A stretch of 64,000 bases of DNA, from contig OU612067.1 in the NCBI GenBank assembly GCA_914767715.1, forward strand, positions 6,634,001-6,698,000, given 5' to 3'. Each line of letters starts with the position of its first letter. The first letter of the stretch is position 1. The notes under the pieces were generated by a model, which worked only from the letters and a program-made list of their open reading frames with translations, ran no database searches and was not told the DNA's origin. Below are positions 49,520-60,852 of this stretch, piece after piece. This DNA comes from Membranipora membranacea. Its lineage: Eukaryota > Bryozoa > Gymnolaemata > Cheilostomatida > Membraniporidae. The translations under genes were made by a program, and so were the position numbers.

Positions 49520-50717
49520 TCACTGAGCTGCATTCTGCCAGGAGTCCAGGAAAGTCATCGCATAGTTTAAAATCTGATCTTTCTGGCAGTAAGCCATATA
49601 TCCGACTGCAAACAAATAGGCGTGATTGAATAACAGATAGACGTCAAAGATACAAGAAGGCCTGATTGGTAAGGCAAGGAGAGTCATTGAACTAACCAAC
49701 CTTTTACGGACAGCGTTAGGAACTATAAGAGAGGAAAAATGACGAGGAAGTACTCAGTATTATCAGCAGTCTTGACGCAAGGACAGGCCAACATTCAAAC
49801 TATAGATATGCAGGCAATGCTAGGCTTTCGCTGAGGAGCGATCACTACATTCATTACAGGCTTGCCACTGGTAACAGAATATGGCACCCCTTGTTATTAG
49901 GTTTATGACAGAATTTACCTGAAGCCACAGCTGTGATTGTAATCATATCTTTAATCAACTGCGGCCGCATCCATCTCCACTGTCCCCATGCCTCCTCCCC
50001 CCAGTATATTTTCTCCAACCTTGAAACTTCGCGTGCCTCTTTACTTCTTGGTGTTTCTGAAATATTATTTAATCAACAAGCCTTGTACTGTTTGTGAGAG
50101 GAGTCAGTCACCCTTCCAGGCACAGGTGGGCGTGAAGTATGGGGTTTAAACATTGGGGCTGAAGAAAATTAATTTAGCCAAATGGATAATTACAAATCAA
50201 AATCATAAACTGATCTCATCATTCAGTTTGGTAGATCAGAGATTAAAATTGGTAGGTAATCAACAACTCTACTCACCCTCTGGTGTCATCCTTCCTGTTT
50301 CTGGTGTTTCTGGCATCCTTGCAGTTGGATCGTACAAATAGCGTAGTCTGATGTTCTCACACGAGGTGCATGCGCACCCACTAACTGCGACCCAGTCCCC
50401 CATGGGTTTTATGGCCGGACCAAAATAGTCTACTCCCTGTAGCTGTAACCATACAAGTTGTGATAATTAATAAATATCAACATTAATTAATGGATTCAGT
50501 AATATCAAAGCGTATATAGATGTCTTCCCTAGGTTATTAGGAGGTTGTGATAAAAAAATTTAACATTATTAATGTTCTCCAGTTCATCAAACTTTTACCA
50601 AGAACTCAAGCTGATTGACTGTAAATTTACCTTCTCGAGATAATCTTCTTGATTATATTTGTTATGTACATACTTATACTCCTCACTGTGGCTCTCAGTA
50701 TTACTCAACCTGGTCAT
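49520..50717 (-). CDS. Array gene A3, novel small protein (158 aa, 4 exons)
   Basis: Same architecture as A2. Exons 50717-50631, 50442-50277, 50056-49919, 49605-49520 total 477 nt, open throughout. Exon 1: MTRLSNTESHSEEYKYVHNK. Exon 2: LQGVDYFGPAIKPMGDW, GCACTSCENIRLRYLYD and the ETPETGR block also seen in A2. Exon 3 starts ETPRSKEAREVSRLEKIY rather than GTP because the codon split across the intron gives GAA, and it carries WRWMRPQLIKDMITITAVAS. Exon 4: VGYMAYCQKDQILNYAMTF, then DSWQNAAQ. A2 and A3 are closest to each other. The function is unknown; conserved splice phase and open frames suggest an expressed gene. Confidence 0.78.
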
Positions 50718-50984
50718 GATGAAAACAGAATCAGGCTTTACTAAAGTTTGAGAATTAAATTGCTGAACTGTCTTTGACAACAAATTTAGCTATGATGGTT
50801 TCTCAACACAGTAATCAGAAGTTGTTCGAGAATTCCGCTACTGTAAATAACCAAACGAGAAGTGATGATGTCAATAATATTGGGAAACAAGGAGACAACT
50901 GCTCAAACATTTAAAATCGCACCTCTGTAAAAGTGCATTTATATGATGATCAAAGGTATATTCCAGGAAAATGCCACTTAAATG

Positions 50985-51545
50985 TCAATTAGGCTTTTAT
51001 ATATTATATATATATGCATTTTATTATAATAACCGACCAATGAGGCCGTGTGAAAAGGTAGGAATTAAATGGAGTTAAATGAATGAAATGAAATTAAATG
51101 GAATGAAATAGACTGCCAATAAAAGTGTTATCATTAAATGCTGTCCTACCAATTTGCTGAGACAGCTGAAGCAAATTGCTGCAAACATGATCCTCGTATG
51201 TAGGATTGAACTTTGGAAACATATCGCAGACGGAAGAAATTCAAATGGATGCTAAGTTATTCAGAATTAGGTTGGGATGTCTTTCATCATAGTCGTCTAT
51301 AAGAGGTAAAATTATTCTTGTGCACATGCTTAGAAAACTTTCCAGTATATCAATATCCGTTTTACTCAGATATGGGTACCACACTGGACACAGAAAATCA
51401 ACAGAGCGGATAGTAACCTGGCCTTATAGAACAGTGCTATTGCAGTGCTATGAACACCTGATCTTCGGAGCAGTGTCAGGTCATAGGTTGATGACTTTGT
51501 TCGTCCAATCAATTTAGATATATGATCTGAGAAACGTAATTTTAT
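50985..51545 (-). mobile_element. LINE C-terminal/3' fragment
   Basis: The minus strand from 51545 reads LRFSDHISKLIGRTKSSTYD, then LLRRSGVHSTAIALFYKARL, VQCGTH, then RIILPLIDDYDERHP with several stops. The pattern (DH..K...K...L.LLRRSGV, ALFYKA, DDYDER) is that of a LINE polymerase C-terminus. It interrupts sequence that is continuous near 40955 in unit 2, so it inserted in unit 3. A related plus-strand fragment lies at 57.6-57.98 kb. Confidence 0.65.
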
Positions 51546-52184
51546 TTAGAAGAGTTATTTTCTTTAGCACTTCATAACTTTCTGGAGTCATCTCCTCTGA
51601 AAAGATGCTAGTACAACTCCCAAAGTTATACTGACTGCCAACTACACGAGGGAGTTTGGGATATCACTCCCTGATTACACCTTCCCTGATCACATTGACC
51701 AGACTTCAACTACAATACATACTTCCTTTTTAAAGTAAGATGAATATGATATTGAGAAAGGATATTGAGTGATGATAAATTAAATTGGAAATCTTACATC
51801 AACGGTGCAATGGTAACAGCAATGTTCACCGCGATCGCATTGCAAAGATGTAAATAAAACACCGGTTTCATCAATTAAACTCAATTATATTCCAGCTTGT
51901 AATATCTGAGATCTGTTGTCACATTGGCTGTAGTAAGAATCTCATAGGAGGGGATACATAAAACTTACATGAAACACAAGAGTTTCTTTGGTAGGATGCA
52001 ATTTTGTGGATGTTGGGATGTTTTTAAGCCTGTCTTGACAACAAACACTTGTGAAGACAGTCTAATGTTTTTCCTCACAGTAGCCATCAATTTGGCAAGT
52101 GAAGACTACTCATGAAGTAAGCAAGTAGCAAATCATGTATAAGGTGCTAGTCTGAGCACCCAGACTTTTGCCCCTCGCTCGACG

Positions 52185-52204
52185 CCCCCCCCCCCCCCCC
52201 CCCC
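52185..52204 (+). repeat. Run of 20 C residues
   Basis: Uninterrupted poly-C tract in unit 3, unusual in AT-rich surroundings. It is a likely slippage or assembly-error site and could form quadruplex on the opposite strand. Confidence 0.9.
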
Positions 52205-53213
52205 GATAAGGTGCAGGTGCAACGACACAGGATATTAAAAGAGCTGATACTCAGTTGTGTAGTCTAATGTCAACAAAATATCAAATGATTTATTGTCTAT
52301 ATAGTCTATATCATTTTGAAAAAGGCCACAAATTACGCAGGCTCAACTCAAAAGGCCACAGCCTATCTTTCAGGCATAAAATTGAAACCATAGTAATGAT
52401 TTTGCCTTTTCTTACTTAAGCAAACTAAAACAGGTTTATGCTCAAAAACTGTGGTATGTTGCAGGAAACTGAAGTTCGGAAGATTTGTGAAATCATTTTA
52501 TGTTTGATTTGATTGTGTGCATGTATGTTTCCTGTGTTTCATGTGAATGGAAGGGGCAGGGTGGGGCAGCACCCCTCCCGCAAGGGGAAATTTTTGCAAA
52601 TGCTTGTGAAATGAGAGTCAATCTGGAGAATTTCAACCAAAGTGCAGCAGTAATGAGAACTTTTTGATACAAATCTGCATTTCTTGCTCAAAATGACAGA
52701 TTTCCAAAATATGATACTTTCTATAATATTATAGAACGTTATAATTCAAATGTCCAAAGGTCACTGTTCCGGATATTTTTGCATATTAAGCAGTTTGCTC
52801 CAGTACAGTTATGATGATTTTGTCTAGAACACTTACCTACACACAGAATGACCACTATTTTGACGCGTAATAACTTTTGCAGTCATAAGGCCACAATCAC
52901 GCCGCAAAAGATTCCCCATATGGCCGCACTAGCAAAAAGGCCGCAGGTTGCCCGCAGCTGGTCTATATCATGATATACATGAGCCGTTATTGTTGATATG
53001 TTATAACAAGGAGTTAAAGACTCCTTGTGTTATATTTATTATTTTATTTGAATTTATAATCTGTATATATTAACATTTGAATGCGCATGTACTAAGAGTT
53101 ATGGGTATTTTACCAAAATATAGAACCATTATCCAAAATCATAAAGTAAGTATAGTTATCAAGATCAGTTATTACATTATACATCAAGCCTTATAAACTA
53201 CATATTATTTCAG

Positions 53214-54130
53214 GAACATCCAGAAGCAAGGGAGGTTTCAAGGATGGAAAGAATTTACTTGGCTGATGAAATGTGAAGTGAATGGCGAGGGATGAGAACA
53301 CAGTCAAAGACGTTATCACAATGACCGCTGTAGCTTCAGGTGAATTATGTTGAAAACCTGATGATATGATTTATTTTTTTAACACTTTATTTTTTGTTTT
53401 CTGGTACATGCAGACCACTTTTAATGAATGTCTAGAATTGCCTGGATGATTGAACTGTACTTAAAATCAGCTGTAATATTATAAAACAAGGCTTGATAAT
53501 AGGCAGGAACTACGGTGAAGATGAGGCTTGGATTGAGCGGGGAAGGATGCCGAAGCAGTTGGTGAAAGGTGTCATCACAATGACAGCCATGGCTTCAGGT
53601 ATGTTGTGGTGTGAACCTAATAATAAGGGGTACTATACTATGTTCTTTTTAAATTTTCTGTTACATGCAGAACAATTTTAATGAATGTCTGGAACTGCCC
53701 GGGTGATTGAACATCACTGTTCTTGAACACTCAGAAGCAAAGAGGCAAGAGAGGTCTTACGCATGGAAAAAGTATACTAGGATGATGAGGTGCGGGGGGA
53801 ATGGCGCTGGATTAGGACTCAGCTAGTGAAAGATGTCATTACAATGACCGCTGTAGCTTCAGGTAAACTGTGTTGTAAACCTGATAACGAAGGATGCTCT
53901 AATCTGTTTTTTTAAACTAACATTATTTTTCTGTTACATGCAGACCACTTTTTATTAATGACCAGAATTGCCTGGGTGATTGGACATCACTGATCTCGAA
54001 CACCCAGAAGCAAGGAAGCCAGGGAAATGCTGCGAATGGATAAGATTTACTGGGCTGATGAAGTGTGGGGGGAGGGCGCTGGATGGAGACTCAGCTAGTC
54101 AAAGAGGAATCACAACGAGCAATAATGAGT
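53214..54130 (+). pseudogene. Plus-strand cluster of array exon 3 (four copies)
   Basis: Copies at 53214-53339 (in-frame TGA), about 53505-53598 (5' end lost, open after it), about 53724-53862 (TAG near the middle) and about 53998-54130 (frame lost). Copies end in GCTTCAG/GT where the border is preserved. Repeated spacers (CTAGAATTGCCTGG, CATGCAGACCA) show growth by tandem duplication of a unit of about 250 bp. The most decayed of the three clusters. Confidence 0.65.
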
Positions 54131-54368
54131 CATAGGTACCGACCAAAATATAGAGGTCCTCAAAATCATAAGTGAAATATATAATAATTGTGATTTGAAT
54201 CAGTCCACAGTTGCTGAGAGTCGCTAGTATATAGCGTCTTTCTTTCTGTTGCAACTTTGTGGACTCGGCACTCTGAACCGACTGTGACTTGGACTGTCAC
54301 TGGTAAAGTATTGACTGCTCTGTATACTTCTCTAATGTGTTTGCCTTCCATTTCTCTTTTCTCATCCC

Positions 54369-55964
54369 TCACTGAGCTGCATTCTGCCAGGAGTCGAGGA
54401 AAGTCATGGCAAAGTTTAAAATCTGATCCTCCTGGCAGTAAGCCATGTATCCAACTGAAAACAAATAAGCGAGATGGAATAACAGATTTACTTCAAAGAT
54501 ACAAACAGTCCTGATTGGTTGAGCAAGGAGAGGAAGTCATCGAGCTTAACTTTTCTGGGCGGTTGTACTATACGAGATTCTTTTATAAATACAAGTTCCA
54601 TACTCTAGTAGCAAGCTCCTTTCATGAGGAAGTATATGTATCTATTTCTCATAACATGTAAAGTTTGTGATATATAAGTAAATCAAAAAATATATGAGGG
54701 TAGTTGACAGGAAGCACTGGGGTTTTTATCAGCAGTCCTGTCATAAATTCAAGACCAGCTATGTTTAATCACCCAGGCAACTCTAGACGTCTGTTGAGGA
54801 CAGATCATTACTTTCATTCAAAACGCTTAGATGACATCCCTTATTATTAGGTTCACAACACAACTTACCTGAAGCCATGGCTGTCATTGTAATGACACCT
54901 TTCACCAACTGCATCCCGTCCTTCCCCGCTCACTCGTAGCTTCGACTGCACAGAAGATTCTTTCTTTTCTCACTACCTCCCTGGCGTACTTGATTCTAGG
55001 TGATCCTGAAATACGTAGTTTACAAGGCTTGATGTATAATATAAAAGTTGATTCTAATGCACTGCCTTTTAGAACATTGTAATTGTGTGAACTCGAGCCT
55101 TTTGTGACAGTAGTGAGTTAGGAAAATTCTCCTGTGCTCACTCAGTCAACCTGCCAAGCACAGGTGGGGGTGAAATATTGGTTGAAGCGTTCGGGCTGGT
55201 GGCGACTGATTGTGTCAAATGAATCGAAAAAAAGTATAAGATGATAAACTGATCCCATCATACAGTTTGGTAGATCAGAGATCGAAAGTGCCAAGTTTCA
55301 ACAACTATACAGACCCTCTGGAGTCATCATAGCTTCTGGTGTCCTTTGAGTGTGACTGTATAAATAGCGTAGTCTGATTTCCTCACATGAAGTGCATGAG
55401 CAGCCACTTATTGAGATCCATTCTCCCACCGGTCTTTTAGGCCCGACAAAATAGTCTACTCCCTGAAGCTGTAACGTCATAATTGATACATTCTTCATAT
55501 AAAAATTTTGGTGCAAAAACTATTAATCATTACAGGGAAGAGCCAGTAATTTATGTCTGATGCGGTTAGGGAATATTTATCAACACTGCTCTCTCACTTA
55601 TTTGACAATATGGCCCCTCATAACTATTCAGCAATTATAAATAAGACGATAAATTAAACTAGTGAAAATCTACGGTAGTTTCCGTTTATGATCTGAACGG
55701 ATCTAATAGATATTGCGATGTGTTGAATAATAGCAAAAATTGCATTTATTGAAGCAGCAGAAGGATTCTACTGGGATACATATGAGGTTGTGATACAAAT
55801 ATTTCAGATAAATGTGTTTTGGTGCCAAGTACTTCAGAATTTCACTAAGATTTCAAACTGATCGACTGTAAGTTTACCTTCTCGAGATAATCTTCCTGAT
55901 TGTATTGAATATGTACATAGTTATACTCCTCACTGTCGCTCTCAGTATTACTCAACCTGGTCAT
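54369..55964 (-). pseudogene. Array gene B3, one-base frameshift in exon 3
   Basis: Exons 55964-55878, 55468-55315, 55005-54869, 54454-54369. Exons 1, 2 and 4 are open: MTRLSNTESDSEEYNYVHIQ; LQGVDYFVGPKRPVGEW and GCSCTSCEEIRLRYLYS; GYMAYCQEDQILNFAMTF. Exon 3 is 137 nt instead of 138 and shifts frame after the SPRIKYAREVVRKERIF part, giving a stop before the LVKGVITMTAMAS stretch. The least damaged B copy, so either a recent pseudogene or a sequencing error. Confidence 0.7.
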
Positions 55965-56170
55965 GATAAGCGCAGAGTCGGGCTTTATAAAAGTTTGAGA
56001 ATTGCTAAACTGCCTTTGACAACGAATTTGGTTATAATGGTTTCTCAACAATGTAGTCAGAAGTTGTTCAAGAATTCCGTTACTTAGTAAATAACCCAGC
56101 GTCAAGCGAGAAGTGATGATGTCATAACTGCGTGGAAACGAGGAGACGAATCTTCCATTCTCTAAAACAA

Positions 56171-56656
56171 TAGACAGTTTTTTGAGCTCTTATTTATGCC
56201 TCAAGTCGGAGTTGTCCTCTCTCCAGTTTGGTACTTTAAACCCACGTCGCATAGGAAAAACCTGCTGAAAGAGGGTTATCTTGAAAACCGCTTATGTTAG
56301 GATGAAAATGATTTTTGATTCAGAGTCAGCACCATTGAATCATTGGAGACTTGAACGTTGATAAATCTTAATTTCAGTGATGAAATTCGTGAAAGATTCT
56401 GCCAAATTGTCCGCAAAACAGGCAGAAAATGCTATAATTGACTATCCAAATACTAAAATTATTTCCCAAACTATGTCCATATGAGTTTTCAATGTTGCAG
56501 ATTCTGAATCAAAAATAATTTTTATCCTATTATAAGCGGTTTTCAAGATAACCCTCTTTCAGCACGTTTTTCCTATGCGGCGTGGGTTAAAAGTACCAAA
56601 CTGGAGAGAGGACAACTCTGAATTGAGGCTTAAATCAGAGCTCAGAAAACTGTCTA
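56171..56656. mobile_element. Long-TIR MITE (about 150-bp arms)
   Basis: Arms 56173-56325 and 56500-56654 are inverted copies (GACAGTTTT[T/C]TGAGCTC at the tips; CTCTCTCCAGTTTGGTAC and AAGAGGGTTATCTTGAAAAC inside) around a unique centre of about 175 bases. TA flanks both ends. The equivalent place in unit 1 (about 34.13 kb) lacks it. No coding capacity. Confidence 0.8.
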
Positions 56657-57177
56657 TAACTCAGATTAAGTAGTTTTGTGATGAGCAGAGTTATTTGCCA
56701 CATGCACCATGTTTTTGAGTAAGATGTGCTGCAAACTAACAACAATAATTACACCTGATGAATGAAACATTTTCTAGTTCAATGTTATTCTCAAAGATAA
56801 ATAACTTGAGTTATTGCACAATGGCTATCGAGACATTGATGGGTGGCATGGTAGAAAAGAAATGTGCAAAAAAATTCGTCTTCACTGAGAAAATGCAACT
56901 CACAAAGTTAAGCTAAACTGTACATTACATCAGGGAGGGGGATGTTGAACCCACAAGCGTTGCAAACGTTAAAACATTGCAATCTAGCGTTCCACTAACA
57001 ATGCGATCCCAAAAGCGCCGTGACAAAGGGTTTTATAAACGTTGCAGCCCACAAAACGTCGCAATTTTTAAAATGTTGCAAACCCTCGAACGTCACATAT
57101 GCCGCAACGCCACAGAAAAGCCGGGTTGTCTACCCATTAAATGCAAACAGGTGATTATGATTTGCAGCGAGTAGTTG

Positions 57178-57336
57178 ATGAGAGCATAGTCTAAGTGCTC
57201 AGACTCCAAGGTGCAGGGAGTTACCTGCGCCAGCTATCAAACTCCTCTCCTCCTTTCCAGGGGGAGAGGAGTTTGATAGCTGGGGCAGGTAACTCCCTGC
57301 GCCTTGGAGTCTGAGCACTTAGACTTATGAGAGCAT
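57178..57336. mobile_element. Fold-back insertion with target duplication (about 140 bp)
   Basis: Near-perfect arms of about 63-66 bp (57188-57253, 57263-57325; tips AGTCTAAGTGCTCAGACTCC) flanked by ATGAGAGCAT direct repeats (57178-57187, 57327-57336). The unit 1 counterpart near 34494 has one GAGAGCAT and no insert, so the duplication is 8-10 bp. Confidence 0.8.
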
Positions 57337-57584
57337 ACCGATTTCAAAACACTGTGAAAGTTGTAATATTTTGTCAATTTCTAAAAGAGGAAAAACCTAG
57401 CACTTCCTATGATTATGATGAAAATTACTACCTCAAAATTCATTACTACTGTCATATTTGGGATGCTTATGAGGAATTAGAACAAGTAAGCCAGATTTCT
57501 GCATAAATATACGTTATGTTTCGATAAAGGCCATTATTAAAGTAATTAAGAGGTTATCACACAAAATTTCAATTTGAATTCTTT

Positions 57585-57980
57585 TAAATGCAATGCAACT
57601 GCAATAGCACTGTTCTGTCGTCTGCCTGTTCAGTGTGGTACCCATAATTATTTGAGTGAAACTGACATTGAAAAACTGGAAAGCTTTTCAAGTATAATTT
57701 TACCTCTTATAGATGACTATGATGAAAGACTGTCCCAATTTAATATTGAAGAACTTAGCCTACATTTAAATTTCTTATCTCTGCGATATGTTTCCAAAGT
57801 TCAATCCTACATACGAGGATCATGTTTGCAGCGATTTGCTTCAGCTGTCTGAGCATGTTGGTAAGACAACATTTTATGACAAACTACTGTTTAAAAAACT
57901 CATTTAATTCAATTCCTTCTTTTTTACCCGGCCTCATTTGTCAAGATACATTGGTCGGTGATTATGATATATAGTATATA
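57585..57980 (+). mobile_element. LINE C-terminal fragment
   Basis: The plus strand reads TAIALFCRLPVQCGTHNYLS, then SSIILPLIDDYDERLSQFNI and LSLRYVSKVQSY. Related to the minus-strand fragment at 51.0-51.5 kb. Unit 1 near 34795 lacks it, so the two sequences part at AATGCAATGCAACT and rejoin at GGTTAATGTTCACTTGATCA. Confidence 0.65.
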
Positions 57981-58099
57981 TTTAAAAAAACTGCATCCCG
58001 GTTAATGTTCACTTGATCAAATCCAAGGGATTTTTTAAAATGTTGTGCTTGCTTTTCTTTACTTTCATATCTTTTGACGCCTATTCGAACAGAAAAAAA

Positions 58100-59815
58100 G
58101 ACTCACCTTTTCCATGAGTGGGATGACCATACAAGACGTTCGCCTTCCCTTAACATGTGGCGTGTGGACATTTTCTCTATCCTGCTGTTATTCAGAGCAT
58201 TTCTGTAAAATAAACAGAAAAAATATTAATTTTAATTTAATTAAATTTTAATACATTGCTCTAAAGAAATGATTCTTTTCTGGCTTTGTGGAAAGGATTC
58301 CTTATACCCTATGTTTTCTCCAACTTTGGATCAATAAACTGATGAGTGAGATTCTAATACGCATGTTACGTACCTCAGCTTCTTGAGCAAGTGAGGGGTC
58401 GGATATAACGATTATGAACTTGGACCTCTCGGCCATGATGTTAGATGACAGGTGACTCTCTGATCCTGTGGTGATGATATCCTACATGATAAGAGTACAA
58501 AATAATAATTTTGAACTCCACTCACCAAAGGACCCAGTTTTAAAGCAACATACAATACTACAAGCTTGACTTCAACAGTTTGACATGCTATCGTATTTTG
58601 AATTAATTCTCCGATCAAAACAATCAATACATCATGCTTACCTGAAGTTTTCTGTTGGCAGGTGAACCATCAAAGATGGTAGCCATGATGCAGAGGTTAT
58701 TCTGCATCAGCAGATGGACACCTTACCAGAAGTACCTGTGTATGTTGATGTAGCTGGCTGTGGTTGTTACGAAGTAGGCGAGAGGATAGCTAAAGTTAGT
58801 AAAAGCGTATGTCCAGAAGAGCTGTAGAACATGAGTCCCGAGCTCACTCTACTTTTCACAAAACCTGAAAGATCAGTTTTAAACATTAACAACCAACCAA
58901 GGTGTGATATCTGATATGACTGCGATATCTGTTAGAACTGATAGCTATGATGTGGTGGTTCATTATAGTTAAATGATACAGGACTTGTGATAGCATGGAA
59001 CATTTTGTTGTTGTCATTTTTGCTTTTTCAACTTGGACTAGCTATAGGCTATGTGGTATGAATATCAATATGAAGGACATCAGTTAGAGATTGACAACTT
59101 ACCAACTAGATCTCCTGTGTGAGGATTTAACGCTATTCCCTCTTTCACCTTTATCTCGTCAAAACAGACGATACCATATCTGGCCTTTGGTGGTAGACGA
59201 AGCAAAGACATGGTATCCCTGAGGTCCTTTACTATCTTATCGTCCAAAACCACTGGCGCTATGCCCATAGCTCTTCTATCTCCTCACAGTTGAAGAACTG
59301 GGGAAACACATTCCAGCATTCCTCAGTCTATAAAGTTCACCTTGATCTAAGTACAGTATACTCCATTTGAAAAAGATTGAAAACACATAACACAATTTTA
59401 ATTTGATGCAATGATCTTTTTTTCATGAAAACAAAAAAACCTTCAATGAAATTGAGTGCACTGAGCATTTTACTACGTAAGTCATTTTATGTCCAGTCTG
59501 AAAGCTTCAATGGACGTATTATGTTTTCCTCGGTTTGTTTTAGACTCATACAAGTCTATTAGTCACGTGCTTTAACAGTTCAGTTAAAGTCATAAAAGCT
59601 GGCACCAACACACCTCTTCCGAGGGCTCTGACGCAAAACGTTATTGTTTCCACGCTCCACCTTCTCTATCGCAAGATCAAAGTTTTTAATCTGATCTTCG
59701 ATCAGATCCAAACGGAACTGATCCTTTGTGCAGCATATATAAAACAGTGAATTCTCTTCTTCAGCTTGTGATTTTTGTGATGGGACTGACATATAATGAT
59801 CAAAGTGTATCTACA
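58100..59815 (-). pseudogene. P-element-like (THAP9-type) transposase relic, copy 2
   Basis: Longer than copy 1. Blocks from 59.8 kb down: SLFYICCTKDQFRLDL; 59268-59103 with ARYGIVCFDEIKVKEG and NPHTGDLVG before gtaagt (the FDE acidic motif and GxLVG pattern of P-type transposases); 58826-58645 with LQLFWTYAFTNFSYPLAYF, an in-frame TAA where copy 1 has the E of FWE, and DGSPANRKLQ; 58480-58378 with MAERSKFIIVISDPS, then diverging from copy 1 (HWLKKLR lost); 58208-58107 with NALNNSRIEKMST. The nonsense and frame changes mean it is not functional. No THAP domain was found. Confidence 0.7.
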
Positions 59816-59973
59816 TACAGTCGATTACCTGACACAATATATTAATGAGAGACAATGATGGCAAAAGTCACAGTTATTTATTATCATGACCAAAAATGTT
59901 GGTTTGAGGGATGATGGTATATTCTGCTGTCAGCTAAGTAAAGCCAGTATCTCATCATCACAGTCTTAGCCCA

Positions 59974-60045
59974 TAGGCATAAGGAGTTTGCCAGCCTGTG
60001 AAAGGGGGTCAGTGCACAGGCTGGCAAACACCTTGTCCTTATGCC
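59974..60045. repeat. Fold-back palindrome, unit 3/4 border
   Basis: Near copy of the 38204-38272 palindrome: ATAGGCATAAGGAGTTTGCC arm, loop AAAGGGGGTCAGTG, then the arm CACAGGCTGGCAAACACCTT with an extra TGTC near its end. Same position relative to the unit start. Confidence 0.7.
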
Positions 60046-60852
60046 AATGTCTAATCTAAGCCTCTGTCAGTGAAAATTACTCTCTTTCTTTATTCTGTCT
60101 GCTTTAAATAGTGTCAATAATGGAATACCTAAAATAATTATTTCATTTTCAGATTTCTAAATGGGAAAAGAAGACAACTCTAGTTTTTTTCGATATACTG
60201 ATAACCAACAAGACATAAACAGGACATAAACTGCACTCTGACTCTTATTACCACATGATCTGATTTTATGGGATACTGCTAGTAATCATAATCTTCTATC
60301 CTATGTTATCTGTGATAGAAAAATATTCAAGTTAGCTCCATCATCTTTGATTCTGGCTCGACCAAGTATTTAGTACTGAATTGTTGTAATGGGAACTTTG
60401 CTAGCGTTCTATACTGGTGACCGTATCATCAGTTTTTGTCGCATCATACTAAATATATACTCTATATAATGACATATACATGAGTCATGGATGTTGAAGT
60501 TATAATGTATATATTTGATTTTTTGATCTGTATGTGTAAACTTGTAGTATGTGTAATACGTAATAACAGATATGGGTAGCGACAAAAATATAGCTAACCA
60601 ATGCTCATAATCAGGAGTGGAGTAAATCATATTTGTGAGTAGGATCAGCCCACAGTTGACATTGAGTAGATACGCTACTATATAACGTCGTTCTTTTAAA
60701 TGCAACTATGTGGACTCTGAGCTACGACTGAGAAATAACAGTTCAGTAGTTATATCAGATATGAGCACTTTCTGATGACTTGCTGGTATAGTGTTGTTAA
60801 TCACTGGTGAAGTATTGGCTGCCGACAGCCTTCCAATTTTCTTCTCGCATCC

